Origin: Tetrahymena thermophila SB210
Taxonomy: Eukaryota > Ciliophora > Oligohymenophorea > Hymenostomatida > Tetrahymenidae
Direction: 5' to 3'
Assembly: GCF_000189635.1 (NCBI RefSeq)
Contig: NW_002476198.1
Location: forward strand, 1-25,114
DNA: 25,114 nt
This document shows, piece after piece, positions 9,581 to 22,200 of this stretch. Below the pieces are notes generated by a model. It was not told where the DNA came from, made no database searches, and saw only the letters and a list, made by a program, of their open reading frames with translations. Numbering within the stretch: the stretch's first letter is position 1; every line of letters starts with the position of its first letter. Made by a program: the position numbers and the translations under genes.

Positions 9581-12500
9581 TCATAACTCAATTTTTTTAT
9601 TCACAAGTCTATAATATTTACAGATTTTATAATTAATGTAAGCGATTTCACTTTTTTTCAATTCCTTTGCACTTTAATATAAAATTTTATGTTAATAATA
9701 TGCAAACAAGAAAAAAATTTAATTGTATAAAAAATAATATTTAATTAAATAAATATTAATAAAATTAAATAATTTTTATTAAGAAGATAAAAATCATATT
9801 AAATAGATTGCTTTACATATCATTAGTTTTAGCAATTACTAGGCCAAAACTTGTGAGATTAAGACAAGAATCTAAAGTTTAAACAAAGATTTTCACATTA
9901 TCGAATTTCATAAAATTTGCCCTATTAAAATTTTAAATATTACAAAAAATTTAAATTAGCAGAATAAACTTTATTATGAATTTAAACTATATTTTATTTA
10001 TTAGAATTAAAATATAATAAAAAGTTTACCTAATGTTTAGAGAGAAAGTTTAGAGCTAATTGTATGACAAAGGTATTAGATTTTCTAATATTGTGCCATA
10101 ACTAATTTATCATAATAATTATATCATTTATGTAAAAAAGTTAGTAAAAATTAGTTTTTCATTTAAACAAATCTACTAAAATTACAAAGCTAAAAATAGC
10201 TAAAAAAAATCAATAAAATGATAAAAAAATATCAAAATAAACTAATTAGAATGCTTATCATAAGTATTAAAGAATTTCTTATACTCAACATCAAGATCAA
10301 GATTCAGTATTGAGAGATTAGTTAACTTTTTAAAAATAGGACTGAATTGTATTTCTGATAGTTTTGTTTTCAAAATATTCTTCTCACTTTTAAATATTAT
10401 TTTTTAAAAATAATTTAGACAAAATCAAAAAAATAAATAATAAAGTTATAAAAAATAATTAGTAGATAAAATAATTATTAGAAGTTAATTTATTTAATAA
10501 CAAATTAACTAAATATTAAATTAATTACCTAATATTGAGTGTCAAAGATTAAAGATGAGTGCAGTTTTCTAAACCAGAATATAGGTTTAATAAATCTTCG
10601 TATTTAATTAAGTTTCTCCTTTGTATTTTTATAACAAATGATTAAAAAAAGAAGCTGAATTTTGGAATTAAAATTGTAAAACAAAAATAAAGAAAAATAT
10701 TTCTTAAATTTTTCAAAATTCCTTATTAAGTTTTCGCTAGCTTAACAAAAGAAAGATTTAAAATATAAATAAAATTAATTTTTTACTTAAGATTAAGAGT
10801 CAACTTTTAAAGTTTGTTACATTATTTTTTTAGAGTGATACCTAAATTTGTTTCACCATTGTCACTCATTTAATTATTCCTTTTAAGAGATATGAAATCA
10901 TTTTTAAATTTAATATTAAAAACTTCAGCACAAATAAGCAAATAAAATATATCAAATATTATTTGTTTTAGAATTTCAGATCAATAAAAAAGAGTAAAAT
11001 CTTATGTTACAGCTTAAACAATAATTAAGCTAAGTAATGGCTTATTAAATATTTTATTATTTTTTTTTTGAATAAACCTCTTAAAAGATTAACATAAAAT
11101 GCTAAATAATTATTACGCATTCTTATGTATTGGATCATATTCCAAATCAATATATAAACTTATGAGATCTTCGAATTTTGTTAATGAAGAATATATGCTA
11201 GATAAACCCTTTTCACTCATTAAATTTCTCCTTTTAGTTTATTTAGATAAAATTTTTAAATAAAATTCAAAATTTCAATAATAAATAAATAAAAAATAAC
11301 AGATAAAAAAAGAGAGCGATTAATTCATCTAAATAGAAATTTTGTATGTTTACTTTAAAACTTTGTGTAATTAATTTATAAAAAAATTTACTAAAGCTTG
11401 AGGGTCAAAGCTGAGAGATGCTATAATTTTTCTAAAGCAGAACTTAATGATTTAGCGCCATTATTACCAATTTTATTGTTTCTTTTTATTTTTTACATAA
11501 TTTATTAGATAATTTAAGGCATTTAGCAATAAGGAAGATAAAAATGAATAGCTTATTTTTAGGATATGCATATAGTTTTAAATTTATTATGAATTAATTA
11601 CAATCATTTTATAAAATATTTTTAAATGTTCTAAATATTTTTTTTAATTTTGCTTATTATTTTAAGTAAATTAGTAAAATATTTATTAAAATTTAACAAA
11701 GTAATTTACTGAATATCGAGTGATAAATCTTAAAGATTATTAAAATATGTAAAACTAGAAAATAAAGCTTGAGCCCCTTGCTTGCCAATTGTGTTTTCAC
11801 TTTTAATAATATGAGAAAAAGTTGTTAAAATTATAAAATAACTGAAAAAATAAATGCATTAATTTAAAAAAATTTTAATTAAATTAAAGGCCTAACTCAG
11901 TAAATGCTATTTATTAGCATAGTAAATAAAAAATAATAAATATTTTAAAATTCAAATGAAGATTTTTTTCTTTTAGCTTGTAAATATAAATGATGAATGC
12001 TAAATTTTAATTTACTCTAAAACAAAAAAAAATATTTTTACCTAAGGTTAAGATCCAATTATTCGATCTTATTGCACTTTTACAATACAGTACCTAAGAT
12101 TTAAGCCCCTTTATCATGAATTAAATTTCCTCTTTTTATATATTTAAAGTAATAAATAAATTCGTCTTAAAATAAGTTAGAAAAAAGAGCTGATTTAAGA
12201 AAGAAATGATAAATAATTTAAAATAACTCTTCTTGTTTTATGTAAAAATTTATTCTTTTTTTGATTAAATTATACAAACTATAAATTAAAAATATAGTAT
12301 TACTAAAGGTTTAAGGTTAATCTTGTGAGATTTGTGTACATTATTGAATCAGAGAATATGCTTTATACATCTATAGCAAACATTTAAATATTACTTTTTT
12401 TATACATAACTTTGTAAGCTAGCTCGTTAATTAAAGGAGAAAGTATTATCTAAAATTTAGTTAGTTATTTACTTACTTGTCTTTAAAATTATTTAAGCCA

Positions 12501-14316
12501 AAATTAAGAACCAGGTTTTAGATATAAGTGCAACTTTTTAAATCTTAACATAGCAATTATGTGCCCTACGAACCGAAAATATTATTGCTATTATTATATT
12601 TTACAGATTTAATTTGTTATTTCAGTTAAGTTTTTTAAAAATAAAATAAAATTTAAAGATAATCTTAAAAGAAATAAATTGAAGGTTTAAAAAAATTAAA
12701 ACTCTATTTAAAATTAACCTCAAAAGCTTCTTAAAATATAAAATAAAAGGTTTTACGTGAGACCAAGTGATAAAAATTAGAGATTAGTAATTTATTTTAA
12801 ACCAGATCCTAAGCTTTATATGCTCTAAAGATCGATTTGATTGTTGCTTTTATATTTTATTGATATTTATTAGTTATTTTTAAATATAATTTTTAAATAA
12901 AATGTAAACTTAAATTCGTAGTATAAATAAAAAATGTGTTTTAATCAGCTAGCATCTAGGTTTTAACTTATATTTAAGTTTTGATGAAAATTATTTATAT
13001 TTTATTTAATAATAACTTATAAATTAATTCAATTATTTATACTTCAAATTAAGATCTAAATATAAGAGATTAGTGCACTAAGCTAAACCAGAAAATAAGC
13101 ATTCTATCCCAAAAGCATTAATTTAATTATTTCTTTTAATATTATAAAAATAAAAATTTTAGTTCAATGAAAATTATTATTAGAAATCAATATAAAAAAG
13201 TATCAGTTTGTTGAAAATCAAATAAAAATTTAGTTGAAGATACATACTATAATTTCTAAAATATTATCATTTATAAAATAGGTAGGTTTAAGAGTTATTT
13301 TTAAAATATGTAAAAATATTAATAAATATTCCACCTATAAAATTTATCTTTTACATAATTTTAATTGCAGTAAATAAATTCAAAGCAAATGAAGATATGT
13401 TTTTCTATTAAACTTACAACTCAATATTCAAAATTTTATAAAATTATTTGTATCAATCAATAAGTTTAATAAATTGTTAAGACTAAAACAAGACCAATTT
13501 TAATCTAAAAATTAGACACCAAACAAAAAGATTTTGTTTAATTATAAAATATAAACCAAGCACATATAATTGTATTACTCTAATTTAAGATGCAAAGTTC
13601 TAAGACTAGTGCACTTTGCTAAGCTTGATCCTAACTCTGAAAGCAAATTTGAATCAATTTATTTATTACTTTTTATATTTTAAATTAAAATTAACTTTAA
13701 ATCTTAAAAACTTTGTAAAAAAAATGAAAAAAAAGCAAATAAGAATAAATTTAATATTTCAAAAATTATTTTGAAAAATGTCCTAAATTAATAATAGAAA
13801 CAAATAAATAAAAATTTAAATTAAGATTATTAAAAATTATCACTTGAGGTTAAGTATCAATGTAGAGATATTAGTGCAATTTGCTAAAGAAGAACTTAAC
13901 TTTGAAACATCTAAATCTCCAATTTGAACACTACTTTAATTTTATGTAATAAATTTGATTTTTTTATTAAAAAGTATATATAATAGAATTTATTTAAGGA
14001 AAAAGAGCTTAAAATGTTTATAAAATTTAAATAATAAACAAAAGCAGCTAAAAATTAATAACTTATGCTAAAATTTTATATGATTTCTTATTTAATTTCT
14101 TTTCTTTAAATTATATTTTACAAATTGTTGTGTAATTGTAAATAAATACAATCATAAAATTAATTATTCTTACCTCAAATTGATTTCAAGGCTCGTATGC
14201 AGTTATGGTTCAGAGTTTATCAACTTTCGAATTAAAAAATTATTTAATCATATAAAATGCTTTTTAAAAATAACTACGTATAAGAGATTATTAAAATATT
14301 CATTTTTTTATATCAT
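9581..14316 (-). CDS. Divergent LRR protein gene D, complete (about 504 aa, 17 exons)
   Basis: Read on the minus strand: exon 1 14316-14278 (MIQKNEYFNNLLY), exon 2 14223-14174, then LRR exons 13933-13844, 13668-13579, 13132-13043, 12846-12757, 12587-12477, 12393-12304, 12131-12042, 11799-11710, 11481-11392, 11230-11117, 10879-10787, 10618-10529, 10386-10285 and 9921-9817, and a terminal exon 9671-9581 ending in TGA. Exon 1 is 39 nt and exon 2 50 nt, as in genes B and C. Every LRR exon is phase 2 and a multiple of three (90 nt, or 93, 102, 105, 111, 114). The joined 1515-nt frame has no internal TGA. The repeats are far more diverged than in A-C, keeping mainly the Leu, Asn and Cys positions (for example NIRNLIKYEDLLNLYSGLEN). 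The extended donors at 11117, 12477, 10285 and 9817 and the terminal exon are the least certain parts. Function unknown; soluble scaffold inferred. Confidence 0.75.
13418..13504 (-). pseudogene. Possible decayed LRR exon with in-frame TGA
   Basis: Inside the 446-bp intron 13133-13578 of gene D, an 87-nt segment has an AG acceptor and a GTAAG donor and starts with an AAAATTGGT-like stretch, as an LRR exon would. In the required phase it meets TGA at 13455-13453. It is best read as a dead exon that is now skipped within the intron; the similarity is weak. Confidence 0.3.
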
Positions 14317-14707
14317 TTTCTTTTTTTTATCAAAGTTTTCAGTGTAAATTTTTTTCAAAATTTATTTATTTTAAAAATTATAAGATGAAAAAAAAGATAA
14401 ATATATTTATGAATTTAGTTATAACTAAAAACAAAATAATTAGGAGAAGTAATAGAAATTATTATTTGTAATTAAAAATAATAAATATTTCCATTAAATT
14501 ATTAATAAACAATTAGAAATAAAATATATTTACTATTAAAATGAAACAATTTAATTTTAAATATTTTTTTTTTAACATTTAAAATGAACATTTAAAAAAA
14601 ATAATACTAATAAAAAGTAAATTGTATTTCTTAAAAATTTAATAAATTAAAAAAATTTTTAATCTTTCTGTATTCCATTTTACAATTTTTCATGTTTTTT
14701 TTAAATA

Positions 14708-14718
14708 CCCCTCCCCCC
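14708..14718. other. C4TC6 tract (polypurine G6AG4 on the minus strand)
   Basis: An isolated C-rich run in AT-only surroundings, the only one in the window besides C20. On the minus strand it reads AATAGGGGGGAGGGGTATTT, a polypurine tract. Confidence 0.85.
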
Positions 14719-15189
14719 TATTCAATGGAATTAAAGAGTAAAACTATTGATTATAATTTTACATGTTTTTCATAAAAAATTATAAAATATCATTTAAGTG
14801 TTCTTTTTCATTTAAATGCTCAATTCATTAACAACTTTTAACTATTAATTATTATTTTTATAATTATTTAATAAAATATTGAAATTCAAAATAAAATTTA
14901 TAAATTATTAATGAAAAGCTAATTAATAGAAGAACAATAGACAATAGAAATAACAACTAAATTTATTAATTTATTTAAAAGTGCGTTTTAACTAATTAAA
15001 TCAGTCTATTTTTATTTTTTGTTTGAAAAGGAAAGCAATATTTTGCAAGCAAAATAGCTAGCTAATTTTAGAACAAATAAAATTGAAAAAAAGTAAATTA
15101 ATTACAAAAAGTAAAAATAGACAAAAACTCATTTTGAAGTATGTTTTAAAATTTGTAAGAATTAATTGAAGCCAAAACTTATTTTAAAA

Positions 15190-15660
15190 AATAGTATATA
15201 AATTAAAGATAAGCAAATTAATTATATCTATTTCAAAAAAATTTTATATCCATTTTTGAAATTTTATTTGATTTATTAGTTAGTTAAATCAATAAAAAGA
15301 TAAATTTATTTTCTATAAATTTACTTCTTGATAAAAGTATTGTCTATCTAAAAATATATTTCTTATTTATAAAAATCAACTCATAACAATAGATAACAAA
15401 CCATTTTTAAATTTGGATGAATTAATTATATCTATTTTAAATCCATTTCCGAAATATTTTTTACGCATTAGTTAAATTAACAAAACAATAAATTTATTTA
15501 CTTAGAATTTTCTACTTAAAAAATAAATAGCAAAAATTAATATATTTCTAATTTATTTTAAAAATAAATCAATTAATATTTAAAATCATTTTTAGAAGAT
15601 ATGTTCAAACTAAGAATTTACGCAAATAAGCCATTTTTAAATTTTATAAATATATCTATA
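15190..15660. repeat. Degenerate direct repeat, period about 210 bp
   Basis: AATTAATTATATCTATTT recurs at about 15207 and 15418, each time followed by ATCCATTT, a GAAAT stretch, TTAGTTAAAT, AATAAATTTATTT and TATATTTCT. A third partial copy (CCATTTTTAAATTT, then ATATATCTAT) lies at about 15628-15660, matching the region around 15402. It looks like an old tandem duplication of spacer DNA. Confidence 0.5.
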
Positions 15661-16266
15661 GAGCTAAAAATAATCAAAATAAATGTTTTGGCTAATGATT
15701 GCATTTTAATATAAAAGTAATTAAATTTAAAATTAGATATATATTTAAGCATAGATATATTTATTTTTAGTAAATATTTTTATTCTTGCTGATAAATTAT
15801 GAGAAAATTCTTTTTTTAGTATTCTAATGATTCTACGCAATTTTGATTTACTGTTTTAAAGATAAAATTTTGGTGTTAAATATAATATCAAAAAAGCATT
15901 AATTAGAGTAGATAATTGAAAATTGAGAAGATTTCCTTGGAAAGTTCAAAATATAATATTTAGGTAAAAAATTGATTGTTTATTAGTAAATTAATTCCTC
16001 ATTGAATTTCAATTAAAAGAAGAAATTAATTAATTAAAGTAGACAGTTTGAAATTGAACAAAAAAACTTATTTAATTAATTAATAAGAAACATTATGAAA
16101 GCTAAATGTAATAGATGCATAATAATACATATCTAACTAACTATAATTGAATTATTAAAGCATTTCTTTAAATATCAAAATAGAAAAACCATTGATTTTG
16201 ATATAATTTTTTAATTCAAAAAAAAATAAAAGAAACAAAAATAAATTGTAATAAAATTACATTAAT

Positions 16267-19200
16267 ATGGGATTTTCTACGCATCTAAAAGCTTTAATGA
16301 AGAAAAACTTTATTCTTTGGAAAAGGAATATTTGTTGTTCTATTTTCGAAATACTTCTACCATTTTTCTTGGTTGCAACTTTCTTTATCCTAAAAAGTTA
16401 AGTGGATGATGAGTTTATTCCTAAAAAATCATTTTATCCTGAAGTAATTAATTTATTATACAATTCATTACAATTAATTTTAAATATATTTTTTTAAAAT
16501 AGAAAACTATTTTACCTCCAAACTATTAAAATATTGGAATTAATCCTAAAACAAACTTTCCTATTCCTCCTCATATGAAAGATTGCCTCACTGGTCGCTC
16601 ATCTTAATATCCTTCTTATAGAAACGGTCATGTTGCTACAGTTGGTCCTGATGATTTTTTGTTACCTTTGGAAAATATATTCTAATAAAATTATAACTAC
16701 TAAACCAAAAGATATTAATCAGTTGATGACCTCATTTCTTATGCTTCCTCTAGTGACTACAATAACGATATATGCTTTGGTATCTCAATAGACTAATACT
16801 ACAATAACATCTTTAAATATCGTCTTTTATTCAATGCTTCATCTGTCACTGATTCTGAAGTGCCATAAACCATAAGACCAGAAGTAGTTAATTATCTATA
16901 TGAAAACAAAAAAAATAATCTTGATACCTGGGTTAATAGTGGATTTCTTACAATTCAAAATTGGATAGGTAAGAATATTTAATTTCTTATTCATCTTACT
17001 ACTTATTAAAAAATAAATATTTAGAAATGAATTAATTTATTTTATTAAAGAAATTAACATACCTAATACTTCATCTTAATCAAATGAATATCCATTAAAA
17101 GCAAACATAGCTTACATTTTCATTAGCATACATAATGATATATTTAATATCAATAAAGCTTTCCTTTTCTTGTTAAAAATAAAAGTTTAAATTCTTTTGA
17201 AGAAAAAAATAAACAAATTTCATTGATTGATTTGATGAATATTTGAATATTTTTAATTTAAGATAATAAGGAAAGCTAAAATTAAATTTCGATAAATATT
17301 AATAAGTGAATTTGATTAAAAAAAGATTAATTTAAATAGATAATAGCAAATGATAAAAAAAATACAACAATTCCTAATAATAAAATTTTATAAATTAAAT
17401 AAAACATCAAACAAAAAAGGTTTAAAATTAATTTTTAAAAAAATTAAAATAGATAATATAATTTTACAGTACACCACTGAAAACAGTAATCTAGAAATAT
17501 AGAGCAGTATTACATCTATGCTCGTTTAGGATCATTATAAAAACTCTTTAGTAGATAATTTAAAAGGCAATATGGGAGTTTTTATTGTCTTACCTATGAT
17601 TTTAATTTATCTCAGAATGACATATGGACTTCTTATTGAGAAAGAAAAGAAAATTAGAGAAGGTATGAAAGTAATGGGAATGAGTAATTCTAGTTTCTAT
17701 GCTTCATGGATTATCTATTATTTCATCATCTACTTTTTGTGTAGCATTCTTGTTTCCAGTGCTCTAAAAGGGTCTATTTATGTTTCATCAGATTGGAGTG
17801 TCATTTTTGTATGGCATTTGATATTTGGAATCTCTTTGATTTTCTAAAGTATCTTTATCACTACTTTTTTCACCAAAGCACAAGTTGGAAATATTTTTGC
17901 TATGGTTTTCTTCTTATTTTAATATATGGCAATAATTATTCTTAGTAACTATGATAATCCTTCAAAAAATGATAAAATTGGTGTTTCATTCTTACCTTAA
18001 GCTGGTACTTCTTTGGCTTGTGATGTCTTTCTTATTTCTGAAAGTTCAAAAAAGGGAATTCAATGGTCTAATTTGACTGAAGAAATCGATAATTATTCAG
18101 TTTTTATTAACATTTATATGAATTTAATAAATATTTTTATATTTATCATTCTTGGTTTATACTTTGATCAGGTGTTTCCCAATGATTTTGGAAAAAAACG
18201 TCATCCTCTCTTCTTTATCAGCTGGATTTGGGAAAAGAAACTTAGTCCAAAAGAGAAAAAAAGGAAACTCTTAGAAAAGGCAGAAGGCGAATAAGCATTT
18301 GATTTCAATGATAATTTTGAAGAAGTTCCTTAAAATCTAAAAGACCAAGAAGAGTTGAATCAAACTGTAAAGATAACAAATTTAAGAAAGATTTATCCAT
18401 CTGGTAAGAGCGCAGTGAATGGATTAAGCTTTTCAATGTACAACGGATAAATATTTGCTCTGTTAGGCCATAACGGTGCTGGTAAAACTTCAACTATTTC
18501 TATGCTTACTGGCATGTATGAAATGACAGATGGCGCTGCTAATGCTTTAGGTAGAGATGTTGAGACTGAAATGGAAGAAATTCGTACTTTCATGGGCGTT
18601 TGTCCTCAGTATGATATTTTATTTGATGACTTGTCTGTTTATGAGCATTTAGAACTTTTTGCTACTTTTAAAGGCATGACTGATTCTGAAGAGATCAAAA
18701 AACAAGTGTAAAAACACATTGAGGATGTCGATTTGTAAGAAAAGACTAATGAGCTTGCTAAGAACCTTTCTGGAGGGTAAAGAAGAAGACTCAGTGTTGC
18801 AATTGCTTTTATTGGAGGTAGCAAATTAGTATATCTAGATGAACCAACTAGTGGTATGGATACATCTGCTCGTAGACATATTTGGGATATGCTCAAAAGA
18901 TATAAGAATGACAGAGTTATTTGTTTAACAACACATTTCATGGATGAAGCTGACTACCTTGGAGATAGAATTGGTATTATGGCAGATGGATAGCTTGTTT
19001 GTTTAGGAAAACCTCTCTTCTTAAAGAATAAATTTGGAACTGGTTATAATTTAACAATAGTGAAGAAGTACCCAACAGATAACTCATAACCCATTATTGA
19101 TTTCGTTAAAAAACACATAAAAACTGCAGAAGTTTTGTCAGATGTATCAGCTGAAGTTGTTTTGTAACTTAGAAACGAAGAGGCTTCTAACTTCCCTCCA

Positions 19201-22200
19201 CTCTTTTTAGAACTTGATAACTCTTTGCAAAAGTTAAGCATCCAAACATATGGTATTTCCATCACTACCTTAGAAGAAGTCTTCTTGAAAGTTGCTCATT
19301 TGAAAGAGAAAAAAATAAAAGAATAAAAGAAGAAGGAAAAGCTAAATGAGCAAGAAAAAGATAAGAGCAATAGCAAAAATATTTACTTAAATGTTGATAA
19401 ATCTTAAGACGGTAATAGCGATATTGAAAGCTAAAAAAATTAATAGAATAAAATATCAGAAGACGAAAAAAATGCAGATGAAATTGACAATTTCGATTTG
19501 AATTAAGTTAGAATCACAAAAACTTATGACAAATTTTGCTATCACATGAGAGCACTTACAACAAAGAGAGCAATTTCATTTAAAAGAGATATTAGATCCC
19601 TCTTGTGTGAAGTTATTTTACCTTGTTTGATTGTTGTTGTTGGATTAAGTTTAACTTTAATTTCCTCCATCACAGAATAAAATGGGGTAATAATAGATCC
19701 AAAAAATTTCCCAAACCCATTGAATGTAGTTGTAGGTAATGCTTAAGGTCTATCCGCTCCTCATATATAAAATTTATTGGGTTCTTTCAGTTAAGCAAAT
19801 TTATATGATTTTTGGACAGCAAATCAATAATCAGTTGATGAATGGGAAGACTATGCCTTTCACTCCAAAAATTACGATTCTACAGGTTCTTACTATATTG
19901 AAGAAATAAATATTTCTAACACTTTCAAATACACAACAGAAATAAATACCATATATAGAGATGCTGCTCCTTTATATATAAACTAAATGAATGAAGCTTA
20001 CATCAATTATTGGCTTAAGTAATTAGGAAAACATTAAATCACAATTTAAGTAACTAACCATCCTTTACCATTAACACAAACTTAAAAGGACTTATCTGGC
20101 AGTGCATAAGGTCTTGTTACTAGTTTTATTTATGCTATTGCTTTTTCTTTCATCCCTGCTTCATTGATATCTTTTATAGTTAAAGAACGTACAGAAAAGA
20201 TTAAACATCAGCAATTAGTAAGTGGAGTTAGCTTATACACTTATTGGTTCAGTAATTATTTGGTTGACTTCATAAAATACATCATTCCTGCTGTCTTTTC
20301 TATTTTGATGATTCTTGCTTACGATATTTCATCATTCACTGAGAGTTCTTGTTTAGCAGCTATATCTTTAATGGTTTTTCTCTATGGATGGTCTGTTATC
20401 CCATTCTCTTATTTTACAAGCTTCATTTTTGGAGATTACGGTAATGCGTAAGTTTCCTCTTTCTTCATTAACTTCTTATTTGGTGGTATAATGCCTATGG
20501 TTATTTTCATTCTCCGTATTATTGATTCTACTGAGAGTGCTGCAATAGCTATTGGATGGATATTTAGAATCATTCCTTCATTCAGCTTTGGTTATGGAAT
20601 CATGAACATAGGTAATAGAAATCTCTACGCCTTTTAAAATAATTATCAATAACTTGACTCACCATTTTCAATTGATATTGCTGGAGCTGATATTATTTTT
20701 ATGATTCTTGAAGGATTTATTTACTATTTGTTGGTGTTTTTGGTAGAAAACCACTCTTAAATATCCTTCCTAAATAACATGTTTTCAAAGGAAAAATCAG
20801 TTGAATACTAACCTAAAGAATATGATGAAGATGTCTAAAAAGAAATTGATCTCATCGCAGAAACCAATCCTTCAGACTATACAGTTAGAGTCAATAAGCT
20901 TAGAAAAGTTTTTATTCCTTCTAAAGATAGAATAAAAGTTGCTGTCGATTAAGTCTCTTTCGGCATCGGTAATGGAGAATGCTTCACCCTTTTGGGAGTG
21001 AATGGTGCTGGAAAGACTACAACATTTAAAATATTGTCAGGTGAAATTTAGCAAACTTCTGGAGAATGCCACATCATGGGATTCGATTTGAAAACTCAAA
21101 TCAATCAAGCTCGTAATTACATTGGTTATTGCCCACAATTCGATGCATTGTGTGATAATTTAACAGCTAGAGAACATCTCGAAATGTATGCATTAATCAA
21201 AGGAATTCCTATTGAAATGAGAGAAAAGTTAGTTGCCAAAAAAATTAAAGAAATGGATTTGACTGATTTCGAACATAAACTAGCTGGAACCTATAGTGGA
21301 GGTAATAAACGTAAGCTAAGTGTAGCTATAGCAATGTTAGGTAATCCTCCTATTGTTTTTCTTGATGAACCCTCCACAGGAATGGATCCTGCTGCTAGAC
21401 GTTTCATGTGGGATGTAATTTCAAGAATTTCTACCAAACGTAAAAGTTCAAGTGTAATTTTAACGACTCATTCTATGGAAGAAGCCGAAGCTCTCTCAAC
21501 AAGAGTTGCTATTTAAGTAGAAGGTATATTGAGGTGTATTGGAAGCATTTAACAAATAAAGGATAAATTTGGTGAAGGTTATGAAGTAGAAATCAAACTA
21601 AAAATCCCTACAGAACAAGAATTGATTCAAAAATTAAGTTTATATGGTATAACAGAAGATAATGTAAAAGAATAGATTCACTATGATTAACTTGAATCAT
21701 ATTTACAATAAATGAATGCATCTAATCTTAATGAATAAATAAATGCTTAAGGCAATGGCAAATAACTATATGCTAGATTGAATTCCGATGTTGGAGTAAG
21801 TCTCCTTTCACTAGCTTAATATATTGTATTAGAATAGAATGGAGAAAACTTAAAGTCTTTCATATAAAATAAAGTGGGCGAATATAATATAATCGAACAT
21901 TTTGATGATTTCTACAGATTTAGAATTTTATCAGACATATCTATTGGTAAAATGTTTGAACTTTTTGAAAACAACAAAAACAATTTGCTTGTAGAAAATT
22001 ATTCAGTCAAGCAAGCTTCTATTGAATAAATTTTCAACTTATTTGCCACAAATTAGATAAAGGTTAACTAATAAAAGTTAAAATTTAATGTAGATTAAAA
22101 GAATCAAGAACAAAGTGAGCAAAACAGTTCTCAATAATACTACGGATAAAAATTTATTGAGATGAACCAGCTTCAAATTGTTCCTAAAAATAATTAAAAT

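Larger units (their letters stand above)
14317..16266. other. Spacer between divergent gene D and the ABCA gene
   Basis: About 1.95 kb of AT-rich DNA between two start codons, so it should contain both promoters. It holds a C-rich tract at 14708-14718 and a degenerate direct repeat at 15190-15660. I found no LRR exon, conserved protein motif or RNA gene in it on either strand. Confidence 0.55.

Noticed and set aside
9639..9921. Read-through of the last gene D LRR exon to a TGA near 9639 without a further intron
   Set aside because: The intervening DNA is intron-like, and a donor (GTAAAGC at 9816) plus an acceptor at 9672 give a terminal exon of the length and basic character seen in genes A and B.
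14174..14259. An 86-nt frameshifted LRR exon at the 5' end of gene D
   Set aside because: Using the later acceptor at 14224 gives a clean 50-nt phase 0-to-2 exon, the same as exon 2 of genes B and C, with a matching 39-nt exon 1 upstream.
18305..18941. Minus-strand frames at 18305-18493, 18393-18593, 18639-18941 and 19044-19265
   Set aside because: Shadows of the ABCA coding strand, which carries conserved NBD motifs.
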